Origin: Bolinopsis microptera
Taxonomy: Eukaryota; Ctenophora; Tentaculata; Lobata; Bolinopsidae
Reading direction: 5' to 3'
NCBI RefSeq assembly: GCF_026151205.1
Contig: NC_087073.1
Location: 4,795,001 to 4,859,000 of the forward strand
DNA: 64,000 nt
The notes under the pieces were generated by a model. That model saw only the letters and a program-made list of their open reading frames with translations, searched no databases and was not told the origin of the DNA. Below, piece after piece: positions 35,690-46,701 of this stretch. The stretch's first letter is position 1; the number at the start of each line of letters is the position of its first letter. The translations under genes and the position numbers were made by a program.

Positions 35690-36420
35690 GAAATGTGGGT
35701 AATTAGTTATTGATTAATCTGATTGTTATTTAATACTCAATTAATTGATAGTAAAGTAAATGTCCAAAATACAAGTACAGGGAGTGTCGACGAGTGTTGT
35801 TAAGTAGGGGCGATTGTGCTCGTTATGGGACTACCAGTTATGTGCTAGTACTGAGCGTAAGGAACGCTGGTATGGCTAGGAACCTGGTATGGCTAGAACA
35901 GAGAAGGTACTTAGACTGGGTGGTGTAGCCGGTGACTGAAACGGTTTAAGAAAACATGTGAAGAATGTTTAGGGCACCCTGGCCCTGATAAGCAATGCTG
36001 AGTAGCGTAGGTTTATTTGATGGCCTAGAAGTGCTAGGAATTGTTATTATATCATAATAGTCGTAAGGAATTAAAACACAGAAGGCACAAACAAGTTTAC
36101 TTTGTCGCATAATCTTGATGATATCTGAACATGTGTGAAATTGAACAAATAATGATATACCAGCTTAAACCCCTTATATTATGTACTATTAGAAAACCCG
36201 TGGTCACAGTGAGCAAGCTAATATTTATAGATGGATCAAACAACACTGCTAGTACCACGCACCAGTCACATAAATCATTATCGGGTGGTAATATGTTAAC
36301 AGTTTCACAATTAAACTACCGCAACATGGTCAAAAATAGGGTTATTTCGTCACAAAAAAGTATTATAACTCTGTTAGCTCCTTGCTGGCAAAATAACTAG
36401 TTCATTGATGATAAAGTTAC
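35690..36420. other. spacer, no gene seen
   Basis: No recognisable coding exon. The 89-codon frame at 36,131-36,400 has no domain or signal. The missing 5' exons of the SWIM gene would be expected here or further right, but I could not identify them. Confidence 0.35.
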
Positions 36421-37500
36421 ATAGTATTCTAATAGAGGTATAGCTCTTCAAAATTGGGGCAAGACATGTTTACTTTGTCACATCAGTAATTATTATAAGA
36501 GTTAGGTAATCGTTTATCGTCATCAGATTAACAGATCTTGTTCGTAGTTTGGATCGATTAATATAGGCAATAAAGCATCCTATGCCAATTTTAACACACT
36601 ATCTTGATATTGTTGGGGCAGGGAAAGTTAATTTTGTCACATTTTCAGCGTCTTTGACAAATTAATCTAAAATTGTTAAACTTGAGCTCTGATGTTCTGG
36701 ATAATATTCTACCAATCGTTTCTGAAAGAATGTTGAATTCTAATAGAGTTATAGATCTTCAAAATAGGGGCAAGACATGTTTACTTTGTCACATCAGTTA
36801 TTATAAGAGTTAGGTAATCGTCATCAGATTAACAGATCTTTTTTTGTAGTTTGGATCGATTAATATAGGCAATAAAGCATCATATGTCAATTTTAACACA
36901 CTATCTTGATATTGTTGGGGCAGGAAAAGTTAATTTTGTCACATTTTTATGGCTTTGACAAATTTAACCTAAAATTGTTAAACTTGAGCTCTGATGTTCT
37001 CGACAATATTCTACCAATCGTTTCTGAAAGAATGCTGAATTCTAATAGAGTTATAGATCTTCAAAATAGGGCAAGACATGTTTACTTTGTCACATCAGTT
37101 ATTATCAGACTTAGGTAATTGTCATCAGATTAACAGATCTTGTTCGTAGTTTGTATCGATTAATATAGGCAATAAAGCATCATATGTCAATTTTAACACA
37201 CTATCTTGATATTGTTGGGGCAGGAAAGTTAATTTTGTTACATTTTCAGTGTCTTTGACAAATCAATCTAAAATTGTTAAACTTGAGCTCTGATGTTCTA
37301 GACAATATTCTACCAATCGTTTCTGAAAGAATGCTGAATTCTAATAGAGTTATAGATCTTCAAAATAGGGCAAAACATGTTTACTTTGTCACATCAGTTA
37401 TTATCAGACTTAGGTAATCGTCATCAGACTAACAGATATTTTTCGTAGTTTGGATTGATTTATATAGGCAATATAGGGGCAAGACATGTTTACTTTGTCA
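36420..37500. repeat. ~300-bp tandem satellite, about 3.5 copies
   Basis: A unit beginning TTCTAATAGAGTTATAGATC and containing GGGGCAAGACATGTTTACTT, TATTGTTGGGGCAGG and CAATATTCTACCAATCG repeats with a period of about 300 bp (starts near 36,425, 36,738, 37,040 and 37,340). The last copy is partial. Copies differ by scattered substitutions and a few indels. Confidence 0.9.
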
Positions 37501-37974
37501 CATCGCATCAGTTATTATAAGAGTTATTATAAGAGACTATTTCATTCTATAATCATTGTTTTTAACCTATTTACGATTTCGTATCATTTTTTGTGACAAT
37601 GTAAACATCAATTGATCTTAACTTGCATCAACTACATTGTCATCATATGATAAAGTTTTCCCGCCTTTCAAACCAAAATCAGATATAAATAATTCGCCCA
37701 AAATTTAAAATTCCATATATTGTGCGACAGAATTATCCTCATTTCCCAATAACCAAGTGCCTGTATTAGCTAACTATTCGAAACAAAATATTTTAGGGCT
37801 ATGATTGGTAGATCAACCATCAAATAATGAGTTAAAAGGTTTTTGAGGACACCTCACAGTAGAATAGAGGTATGGTATTCTGAGTGTGACAAAGTTACCC
37901 AAATATTGCCTTGTAACCGTTCGATGTAAATGAGCTTTTGTCATCATTAAAGTCTTATATGAGAGCGAATAAGT

Positions 37975-38690
37975 TACATATAAACATGTCCAAGTGCTGC
38001 TACATACACTTCAAACCCACCATGGCAGGTTCTAAGTTAGAGACTTTATCACACCCTGAAGTTGTATTAACTATATAGACGACTTTCCAATCAAAAAGGT
38101 TTCATCCGCAAAATTTCTGGGTGTTATAATTGACGAGAACCTATCATGGGAAGATCACATCAAAGCACTTAAGCGAACTCTAAATCATTCCACATCCACT
38201 TTATGTAGACTTCGCTGCTCCCTTCCAGAATTTCTACACCAACAATTATGTTATACCGGCCCTGTTCGAATCACATCTTTCCTACTGTATATCTGTATGG
38301 GGTGGGGCAGCGAAACAACGTATAAGCTCATTATTTACTGCTCAGAAGTACTGGATCTCAGAGTACTATTTGGTGACAGGCTGGCATACCTTGATAAGTT
38401 TAAGACTTGTGCACGTACTAGGCCTATAGGACACCAGAAACTTGACCAAAAAGTTTTCATAAAAGAGCACACCAAACCGATATTTAAGCATAATAATATT
38501 CTAGCTATACAAAATCTCTATACATACCACAGTTACCTCGAGCTCTACAAGATAATGAAATTCCGTGCTCCAATATCCTTACATGAGGGTTCCACATGTT
38601 CCTCGAGGAAACCCTGCCTTCTTATCTGTCAGGCAGACCCACCTGACAATCACAACACTAGATCAACCAAAAATTTTAACATTTAACCCC
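37975..38690 (+). mobile_element. decayed LINE fragment related to the 10,949 copy
   Basis: The plus strand encodes, through several frameshifts, INMSKCCYIHFKP, AKFLGVIIDENLSWEDHIKA, RVLFGDRLAYLDKFKTCART and KHNNILAIQNLYTYHSYLEL. This matches, block for block, the C-terminal third of the reverse transcriptase at 10,949-11,830. It starts after the catalytic region and has internal stops. Confidence 0.82.
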
Positions 38691-38699
38691 AAAATTCAG

Positions 38700-39870
38700 A
38701 ATGACTGACTTTACTACTAGTGTAATGTGCTTGCGAGGTAAGCTAAAACGTGCGCTATTAACGAATCAACATAATCAGTTCACGCCCTGCTTGATTGGAC
38801 TGTCAAAGATTTTGACTGCGCAAATCTTATTTCCCAAACATTATAACTGGCTGGTCACACACATCTCAATTAAAATTACCCTAGGCTACTGTTTTCCAAG
38901 TCTTGTCCTGTGAGTAAAGTATGTGTGAGGTGTGAGAAAGTTTTAATAAAATTATTGTATATTTACTTTTGAATTTTTAATATCTAATTTGAGGATGAAG
39001 TTTAAAGAAATCTTAATTAGCACTGTATAGTTTAAGATATTTATAGCTTATTATAACCATTGATACAAAGGCCATAATCTTTCGCCAGCTCTCCAATATC
39101 CACCTTGAAAGCTTGAAGCTGCATTTTATATCCTTGAACTACACAATATAAACTAAAGAATGTTTTAGTGTAGACTTTTTGTCACAACAAGACTGCAACC
39201 TATAATAACAACTATAAACAGAACCCCTAATGTCTGCTTACAATTTTTCTTCTAGTCCTAATCTGAGCCTTGTCTCTATAAACTTAACTGAACTAGCGTT
39301 TCGGTGTGTGCAAAAGCTTCCAGGCACGCGCATTCCTTGCCCCGTTAGTTACCTGTCCTTCCAAAACCAAACTAGCAGTCAAGGACAAAAAGTCATACAC
39401 CAAATGGGCATTATATTTTATGAATTGTTTTACATCTTTTTATTCTGTAAAAATGTGCTAAAATTAAATTTCTTGTTTCATTGAATTTCTTGTTTCATTG
39501 ATCCGTGCCCTTTAACCAATGTTGTATCATAATTGTTAGATTGACCTAATCTACTATATTTCAGACCAAGGAATGATAATTAGACAACTGCAGTTAACTA
39601 AGTCACACAAAATGTGACATTTGAACCATTATAGTGAATACATTATAGTGCCTAACAACAATAGATTTTCTATCTGAGCAGTGCATATGGGAGTATGGGT
39701 TACGTGGCTAATGTTCAGAACTTCTGAACGTGCTAGGTTAATATATGTCAGAATTAAGCCACTATCGTCGAAAACGCTATCATTTTCGTTTACCAATATC
39801 CTCAAACTCAAATGAACGTGTCCATATACATTGTTTGTAGTATATTATTTGTAATTGTAGCGAGTTATCG
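38700..39870. other. spacer, no gene seen
   Basis: The frames at 38,701-38,913 and 39,230-39,484 (plus) and 39,629-39,811 (minus) show no recognisable features. The left part may be the 3' tail of the LINE fragment. Confidence 0.35.
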
Positions 39871-39879
39871 GATGTTTTA

Positions 39880-40090
39880 TCTTTGAGCGAGGCTATCTTT
39901 ATAGGAGTAGTCAAGAAGCTTGAGTTTTGGCGCTATGACGTGCTCCAGATTTTAGAAGATCTAAATATAAAATCTTTTAATATAATGGGAATTGAGCAGT
40001 GAGATCGGTTTCCTTTCTACATGATAACTCATATTGCTGGTGCAGTGATGTTAGGCGTCTGAGTTTGGGTATTTTAGGAGCACTCTCTTT
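39880..40090 (-). mobile_element. short LINE fragment, third related copy
   Basis: The minus strand reads KIPKLRRLTSLHQQYELSCR and KETDLTAQFPLY. This parallels KLRCPASLQQHYQPSSRKET in the 10,949 copy. Only the last ~70 codons remain, opposite in orientation to the nearby 37,975 fragment. Confidence 0.65.
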
Positions 40091-40889
40091 GGGAGACCAC
40101 TGTCCAATTATGATTTCAAATGATATTATGTTAAAACAAGCTGCGGGGAAGGTTTTGATAGTCAGCTTAAATAAATTGCGACTACATAAAATCACTGAGA
40201 CAAGAACAACCATAAATAAGGAGTGACAACAAATAATTTGAGTGTTCACTAACATTTACATTATTTACATTGCTGTCAATCGATATTATTACGTAAGCCA
40301 CCTAATTTTACATACCAGCAAATTCATGGAAAAAACGACACTTCAAACCTCAAAAATATGATTAACAATCGAAACCAGAAACAGCTGCTTATAATGAAGT
40401 TGCACTGCTGAAAGATGTATGAAACAGTGATAGTGAAAAATCGTGATTGATAGAAGCTGGAGTAGAGTTGAATGGTGAAGGTGTTCTAAGTGTACGTATA
40501 TGTACCTTGTTTTTGATGAAGCTTTAGTGGGAAACGAATGGATGGAGATATCCTGATCCGGTAGATTTCCCCAAAATGGTCAACCCAAAAAAAACTCGGC
40601 AGTAAACCTGAAATTGTTAACGAAAGCACAAATTGACCATTGGCGATGAACTTTAAGTTTTAATCACTCGAAATTAACATGCTATACCTTTAATCATGAA
40701 TCACAGACTTATAATCGAGTAAATAGTGTAGTCAAATATGAAGTATAGAATAACTGAATAACGTTAACTGACCTTGAAGCAAACTACTGAGGATATAGAA
40801 CCAGCGCAGCACTCCTGATAGCAAAACCAATTTTGCAATTTATCCAATGCGAAAATACGCATTAACAGTTAAATGAAAAAAGTTTGGGC

Positions 40890-41120
40890 GAGCGATTTAG
40901 TGAGAGCGAGCGCGATGCGTTACTGTGCCGCGCCACGCACTCAATGAGGCTTCTTACAGCTCTAGATCGGCGAGATGCGCTATTGTGCCGCGCCGAGCTG
41001 AGATGAATTGACATCGTCAATTAACAAAATGCGCTACTGGGCCTCGCCGAGCTTTACCTGGGGACCTCAGGCTATCATGTTCATAAACATATAGAGATTA
41101 GGCGGAATGACAGGCCGAGC
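40890..41120. repeat. GC-rich dispersed repeat plus partial tiny MITE
   Basis: Repeated GAGATGCGCTATTGTGCCGC-type blocks (40,900-41,050) are joined at 41,054 to a tiny-MITE copy that starts TTACCTGGGGACCTCAGGCT but lacks the AGTAA end. The same blocks occur at 29,930-30,125 and 41,405-41,545. Confidence 0.55.
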
Positions 41121-41257
41121 TGCGAAGAATTGACATCCGACATCGTCAATTAAGGGCCTGTGTCCGAATTATCAAAACCATCCCCCTCTATTCCCCCGGA
41201 CGTCCGGATTTCCAGCTACTTTTAAAAGTACAAATAAAACCAACTCAAATGTATTCA

Positions 41258-41355
41258 TTACCTGGGGACCTCAGGCTATTTATGTGCACGTTCATAAACA
41301 ATAAACATATAGAATAGAGATTCGGCGGAATGACAGGCTGAGCGCGGCCTAGTAA
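41258..41355 (+). mobile_element. tiny 98-bp MITE with 9-bp target duplication
   Basis: Runs from TTACCTGGGGACCTCAGGCT to GAGCGCGGCCTAGTAA and is flanked by ATGTATTCA on each side. Longer than the 29,412 copy because it keeps the central GTTCATAAAC segment. Confidence 0.75.
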
Positions 41356-41571
41356 ATGTATTCATTGTTAATCAAACATCAAATGTGTAGTTACTGAAAA
41401 CAGAAAACTTGTAGTGCGATGCATTACTGGGCCGCGCCGGCCACTCAATTATTCTTCTCGCAACCTCTAGATCGGCGAGATGCACTACTCATGGGCCTCG
41501 CCGAGCTACGATAAATTGACATCGTCAATTAACTTAAATTATACAATAATACGGCTCTTACTTACATGGGG

Positions 41572-41639
41572 ACCTCAGGCTATAATGTTCATAAACATAG
41601 AATAGAGATTCGGCGGAATGACAGGCTGAGCGCGAGTAA
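41572..41639 (+). mobile_element. tiny MITE, further copy
   Basis: TTACATGGGGACCTCAGGCT to GAGCGCGAGTAA, the same family as the 41,258 copy. No clean target duplication is visible. Confidence 0.65.
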
Positions 41640-41718
41640 GTGCTTTGCGATTATTTCATTCATTAATCCGGTGTGATAGCCTTTTAATAAATAAATGGCT
41701 TAACAATGGCTTGATTAC

Positions 41719-41750
<32 letters not shown>

Positions 41751-41955
41751 ACTTAAACCTTGATTACGTAATATAATTATAGGGGGGGGGGGGGGGGTTC
41801 GGTCTTGATTACGGTTGATTACTAGAGGGGGGGAGGGTAAAAATTGCCAAAATATTGATTACGTAATATGTGAACGACCCCTAACCCTAACAGTAACAGT
41901 AACCATAAACCCAAAGCTACCCATAACCCTAACCACAACCCTAAACAACCAAATT
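41719..41955. repeat. G-tracts followed by degenerate telomere-like repeats
   Basis: A run of about 28 G, a second of about 15 G and a G7 stretch are separated by TTGATTACGTAATAT-type sequence. Then 41,878-41,945 reads CCCCTAACCCTAACAGTAAC, CATAACCCTAACCACAACCC and so on, a decayed CCCTAA (telomere-type) repeat. The exact G-run lengths are likely to be inexact. Confidence 0.75.
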
Positions 41956-42262
41956 CAACCCCTAAAGGCCTAAATAATCAAATTCGTGTTTTACTAGCGT
42001 GTCACGTGACCAAAACAGTTTTTTGCCCATAAATTTCCAGGGAAGCATTTTTGCCTTACGTCATGATAAGGCATGATATGAGGGGTGATTCGGAATCAGC
42101 GTCCAAAAATACACCGGGACAGATTTTATCTATAGTACCTTCAGGGCCTTTTCACAAGAATTTTCTTAAAATTTGGGCGAGCGATTTATAGTGGGAGCGC
42201 AATAATACATTTACTGTCTAGTCAGTGCAGTGTCACTGTCTGCTGTCACGAACATGTAATTA

Positions 42263-43025
42263 CCTTAGTACAGAATATTTGTACGTCACGAGTTTTGTAC
42301 GGATATTTTTTAATCGGCATTAATTTTATACGATTGCATCAATCTCCCAAAGAACAGAAAAAAATCCGTTTAGTGACTAGAGAATAGAAATATAGAAATT
42401 AATCAATCAGTGTAAGACGAGAAAACGGATCCACTAAGCCATTAGTGTCCATTATGTTCTGTGCGTCTCTTAATGATTTTACTGCTTTCCAAATTCCTGC
42501 AGCTTTCCACCCTTGCAGAATGTTTTGTTTGCCTTCTGGTCCCTGAAAGTAAGCAAACGCTTTCGTGATAGTCTTTGCGTGCAAATTTCGTAGAATAGGC
42601 TTTCCTGTGTTAACTTTAATGTCATCTATTCGCGGAGAAATCTGAAGACATCTAATAATCTCAGCACTGATATATTCTGCACTGTCATCTTGCTCGATTC
42701 GTTTCAATGTACGGTTTACCGTCAGATCAAGAGGAGAAAGCAAATGGGTGAGGTTCTTAGGTACATCACTAGCAACTATATTCAATGATGGCAATAGGTT
42801 CTGTACTTTAGATGCAGTATGACCACGGAAATCATCCCATATTAAGAGTGCCTTTTGATTTTCTAGGAGTCCTAGTTTCTTGATAACTTGATCAACATAC
42901 GGCTTGAGAATGGAAAATTTATACGACACAAAATTTATAACCCATAAATTTTATACGACATAAATTTTATACGAAAAATCGGAATTCGTATAAATATTGT
43001 GATGTATAAATATTGTGTACTAAGG
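42263..43025 (-). mobile_element. defective pogo-type DNA transposon
   Basis: A 763-bp element flanked by TA on both sides. Inverted ends begin CCTTAGTACAGAATATTTGT (left) and, reverse-complemented, CCTTAGTACACAATATTTAT (right). Inside, 42,399-42,929 (minus) encodes 176 residues of a DDE_1 (pogo/Tigger/jerky) transposase: LLIWDDFRGHTASKV and VPKNLTHLLSPLDLTVN, the catalytic-core end. The N-terminal DNA-binding half is gone. A TA target duplication is the rule for the Tc1/mariner/pogo superfamily. Confidence 0.85.
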
Positions 43026-43866
43026 TAGGTCGGTCCGACATAATTTCATGTCCATGATATAAAGCTATAACTCACAGAGAATATGTAGTTTAGGCTTACC
43101 TTTCATATATTTATAACGTTAGTCTCATTCAAAAACATATTGATATTTGACCAATTTATTGGCCAAAATTTATCACATGCCCAAATATGGACATATAGGT
43201 TTTGGCTCATAACTCAGTCATTTTTAGTATAATCTGGATGAAAATTCATATACGAGTTCAGGAGACCACTAGTATAGCTACAAATAGTTAAATAGAACAC
43301 CTAAAACATAGCTTTTGGACATGTTATGTCCCGTTCGACCTATAAGGTTCGATCAAGTTACATATTCTTGACAAGTTTAGCACAGTCTAGTTACATTTAA
43401 GTACTTGTTCCCAGGAAATCTTACTGGCTGGGGCTTAACTTCAAAAGTAAAAGAGATAGCGACTTCCGGTTTTTAAATGTTCGTTTTGTAAAAGTAACGT
43501 TTCCTCCCCAGGAGGAAAATTAGGGAAATTGTAGATTTTGAGTTATCTCAAAATCTCCAGAAAAGTCTCATTTTGGGCTGATCTTGACATACGTTGCATG
43601 CCACTTTTCTCGCGCGAAGCGCGCGCCGCCGAAGGCATACAAAACATGTATCAAGGCTGATCAAAAGTTTGCAACTTTAACTTTGCGGATTTCTGTACTC
43701 TGATTGGCTGAATTGTGTCACGTGCTAGCTGCTTGAACATTGGAATGTGCCACGCGTGCAAATAACTTAATGTCACGTGCGAGCTCAAACCGTCTGTTTA
43801 AATTAGACCACCTCTAGTAGTAGTAACACGGCCAGCCAGTAAGGTTTGCTAGGATAACCTGCGCCT

Positions 43867-43998
43867 ATGGTGTTTGAGGTGTTCGCACTAGTAATGATCC
43901 CGATATACAGCTTCTTGAATCCTGTATTTTACAGTCAGCTTTACAAGAAGGTGGTACTGATAATCTGGATAAAGTGGAGAGTCGTTGTAAGCTTCTGA
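43867..43998 (+). pseudogene. possible GPCR TM7 fragment
   Basis: A 43-codon frame reads FEVFALVMIPIYSFLNPVFY, then SQLYKKV and a basic tail. The hydrophobic helix ending in NPVFY matches the NPxxY motif at the end of TM7 in rhodopsin-class receptors. An in-frame stop lies just upstream and no other TM can be joined, so it is a remnant or a single exon of an undetected gene. Confidence 0.3.
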
Positions 43999-43999
43999 C

Positions 44000-46690
44000 A
44001 CCATTCAGACCACCCAATAATATAATGGTAACTACCCAGAGAACAAATATCCCAGCTTACCCGGAGTACTGCGAATGAAGAAGATAAACAGAAAGCAAAG
44101 AAAAGGACAAACGTGTTAGGGATTGCAGTGACGTTATAATTTTATAAATATAACATAGGTACCCGCTGACGTTATTTTGCTAAGCTATACGCACGTTTTG
44201 CTCTAGAAACACATATTTTTTCACAAATTTTATTACTCCGAAGCTCTTCAAATATGCTATTGTCAAACTTTGAAAATGATACCAGTCGCTTTAGTGGCTT
44301 GTTGGCAGTTAACCTACAATTTGTAGGTTCAAATATGACACGTGTCAAAGAGTTGAGGACAGTTCGGCTTCTGCTGAAAATTAACTCAAGAATGTGGCTT
44401 GTGGACAGTGGACACACGTAATGGCTAGAGTTATAGTTATACATATACTATTAAATTATTGATTGCAGTTTATTCGCTTGTTACCCATTTTGTGTTGAAA
44501 TATACTTTTCGAAAAACTAAAATACATCTTTTTGAAAACTCTTTAGTCATGTTACAAACTAAATGAACAATAATTCATTTCACAATAAAGTCGACCACAA
44601 ACAATTGATTGATATCCTGTTGACACAAACATTCTATCCTTATTTGTTCCTTCCTAGTTTTGACTGCATTAGAAAGGAACCCGGAGCATGTCTGTAATTT
44701 GTTGAGGCTCACCTAGGAGTCCAGTTTTCTCTCTCTATCTCTCTGGTCTCTAATTCTAGTCATGCCAACTGTAGTCTGGTGACTGGTTTGAAGGCAGATA
44801 GTGGCTCAAGGTGATCCAATCTTTCATCGTCTTATCACAAACGATACACTACTTAACATCTGAAATGGTAAACAAGTCAGAGAATGTCAGCTACAACTAA
44901 GATACGTTTGGAATTTGGTCAGATTATTGACCTAATTATTGGTAAAGTTATTAATATTGGTAATTAACATTGGAAAAAATATTTCGGACGTAAACTAAAT
45001 CATCATAAATTAGCTCCACGACCACATTTTCCGAGCCCTGAAAAAGGCACCGTTCCTCATCCATTATAACTGAATTCCTACTTTCAGAGCCTAATAGTCG
45101 AGGATTAAAGTGCGGAGGCGGTGCAAGTGTAAATGTAACGCCGCAAAGTTCACTTGCCATACTCTTTAATATACAGCTGCTGCTTTATATTGCCCATTGA
45201 AATCTCTTCTCTTTCTGCCTACGTGTAATCTGGCAGCGCAGTGGGGCTCACGCTGCAACGAATTTCTATGCGAAGGTGACCCTAACAGACACCCGCTTTG
45301 TGGCTACTGGCTACCTTGGTAGTACTATTAACGTAATAAGGTGGGTTCCTTAACACGAGCAAGCCCTCTCAGACAAATACAATGCATTTCTCTCTCTTCG
45401 TGCCTCACACACTCTCGATAAAACTACAATAGCCAGGTAGTACTTGACATGTGAGGTGCTTATCTTCTGAGAGATGGACAGAGAGCAGCTCAAGCTGCAA
45501 TGAATATACATACGAGTGGGACCTTAACACCATTACCCACTTTGTGACAGGGTGATAATTTCAGCAGGAACAATAGATGTGGATACTGGCGGGGAGGTGA
45601 TCATTGTTTGTTTACATTAATAGGGAACACATGTTCAGGAGGCTGAGGAGGTGATCATTGTTTGTTTACATTTTAGGTGGAACACATGTTCAGGAGGCTG
45701 AGGAGGTGTTACATATTTTGTATTATAGAAGGCTTGTAACACATGTAACGCCTTCTTGTTACCCCCCTTTGAGGACCCCGAATTATTTTCTGAACGAAAG
45801 CTCAAAAATAACCGAGAAATCGACCTTCTTATTAACTCATTTTGATGACCGTTTCTAACCTAAAATTGCACGAAAAATCGATTTAGCTAGGTTTCAGAAC
45901 CTATAAACACTTCCTTATCCCTCAAAATCGATGTTTTATAGGTTAGAATGCAAGCAACAAGCAACATATATTTTGATCCTTCGGTTCTACAGCTCTTGAC
46001 CTAGGGCTGAAACCGAAAGATCGAGGCAATCCTAACCTTAACTGATCGAACTTGAGCGAAGAGCAGAGTACGACAAAACACAGCAGGTAAGCATCTCATT
46101 TTATAATGAGAGACATGCTCTACGCTTCTACGGGCTCGTACCTCGTACAACTACATATATTTCTCTCTCAGTCTCTCCTGCCTCATTACAAGTGTATGAG
46201 CTATAATGTGCCTCACGCGCAAGGATTCTCTCGGTTAACCAACGATTAAGCTGCGATTAACAATGGGACATTTGTAAACCACTGAAAGCTAAAAGGAGAA
46301 CGGCAAATCCAGAGATTGTCGCTCTCCTATTGTTTTCTCTGCCTAGCTCTCTCAGATTTTCTAGTTTCCTGTTGGTTTGTGTTATTAATAACCAGTAAAT
46401 AATATTAAGAAGGGTTTATAGCCTTTATTTTCTATACTGAGGAACACTTCTTAGCCGTTATACTTATATTATACCTGTTACAGCAGGAACACTATATTAT
46501 ATAATTTCTTACCATCCGACTGAGTACTGTGTTTTAATTTATAGTTGTTAGGGATCGTCCCCGGAATCGTTCACATATTAGGGGAGAGAGTTTTTAATTC
46601 CAACACAACAGACATTTGGGGGTGGGGGATTAAAATGGCCAAAATCTGTCTCTTTAATTTAATGAACTGTTCAATTCAAAATCGTTTCTT
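44000..46690. other. intergenic region, no confident gene
   Basis: Small frames (44,172-44,444 and 44,951-45,160, both minus; 45,658-45,858 plus) lack recognisable domains. A direct tandem duplication of about 53 bp (GAGGTGATCATTGTTTGTTT to GTTCAGGAGGCTGAG) lies at 45,595-45,710. The promoter of the 46,702 gene should be at the right end. Confidence 0.4.
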
Positions 46691-46701
46691 ATCCAGGCAC
46701 A

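Noticed and set aside
40513..40610. Possible minus-strand exon with a good acceptor, as an upstream SWIM gene exon
   Set aside because: Its donor phase (1) does not match the phase 0 start of the exon at 35,686, and the peptide has no recognisable motif.
44951..45160. Minus-strand 69-codon frame starting MASELCGV
   Set aside because: No domain, no supporting neighbouring exon and no clear donor; kept only as part of the unannotated region.
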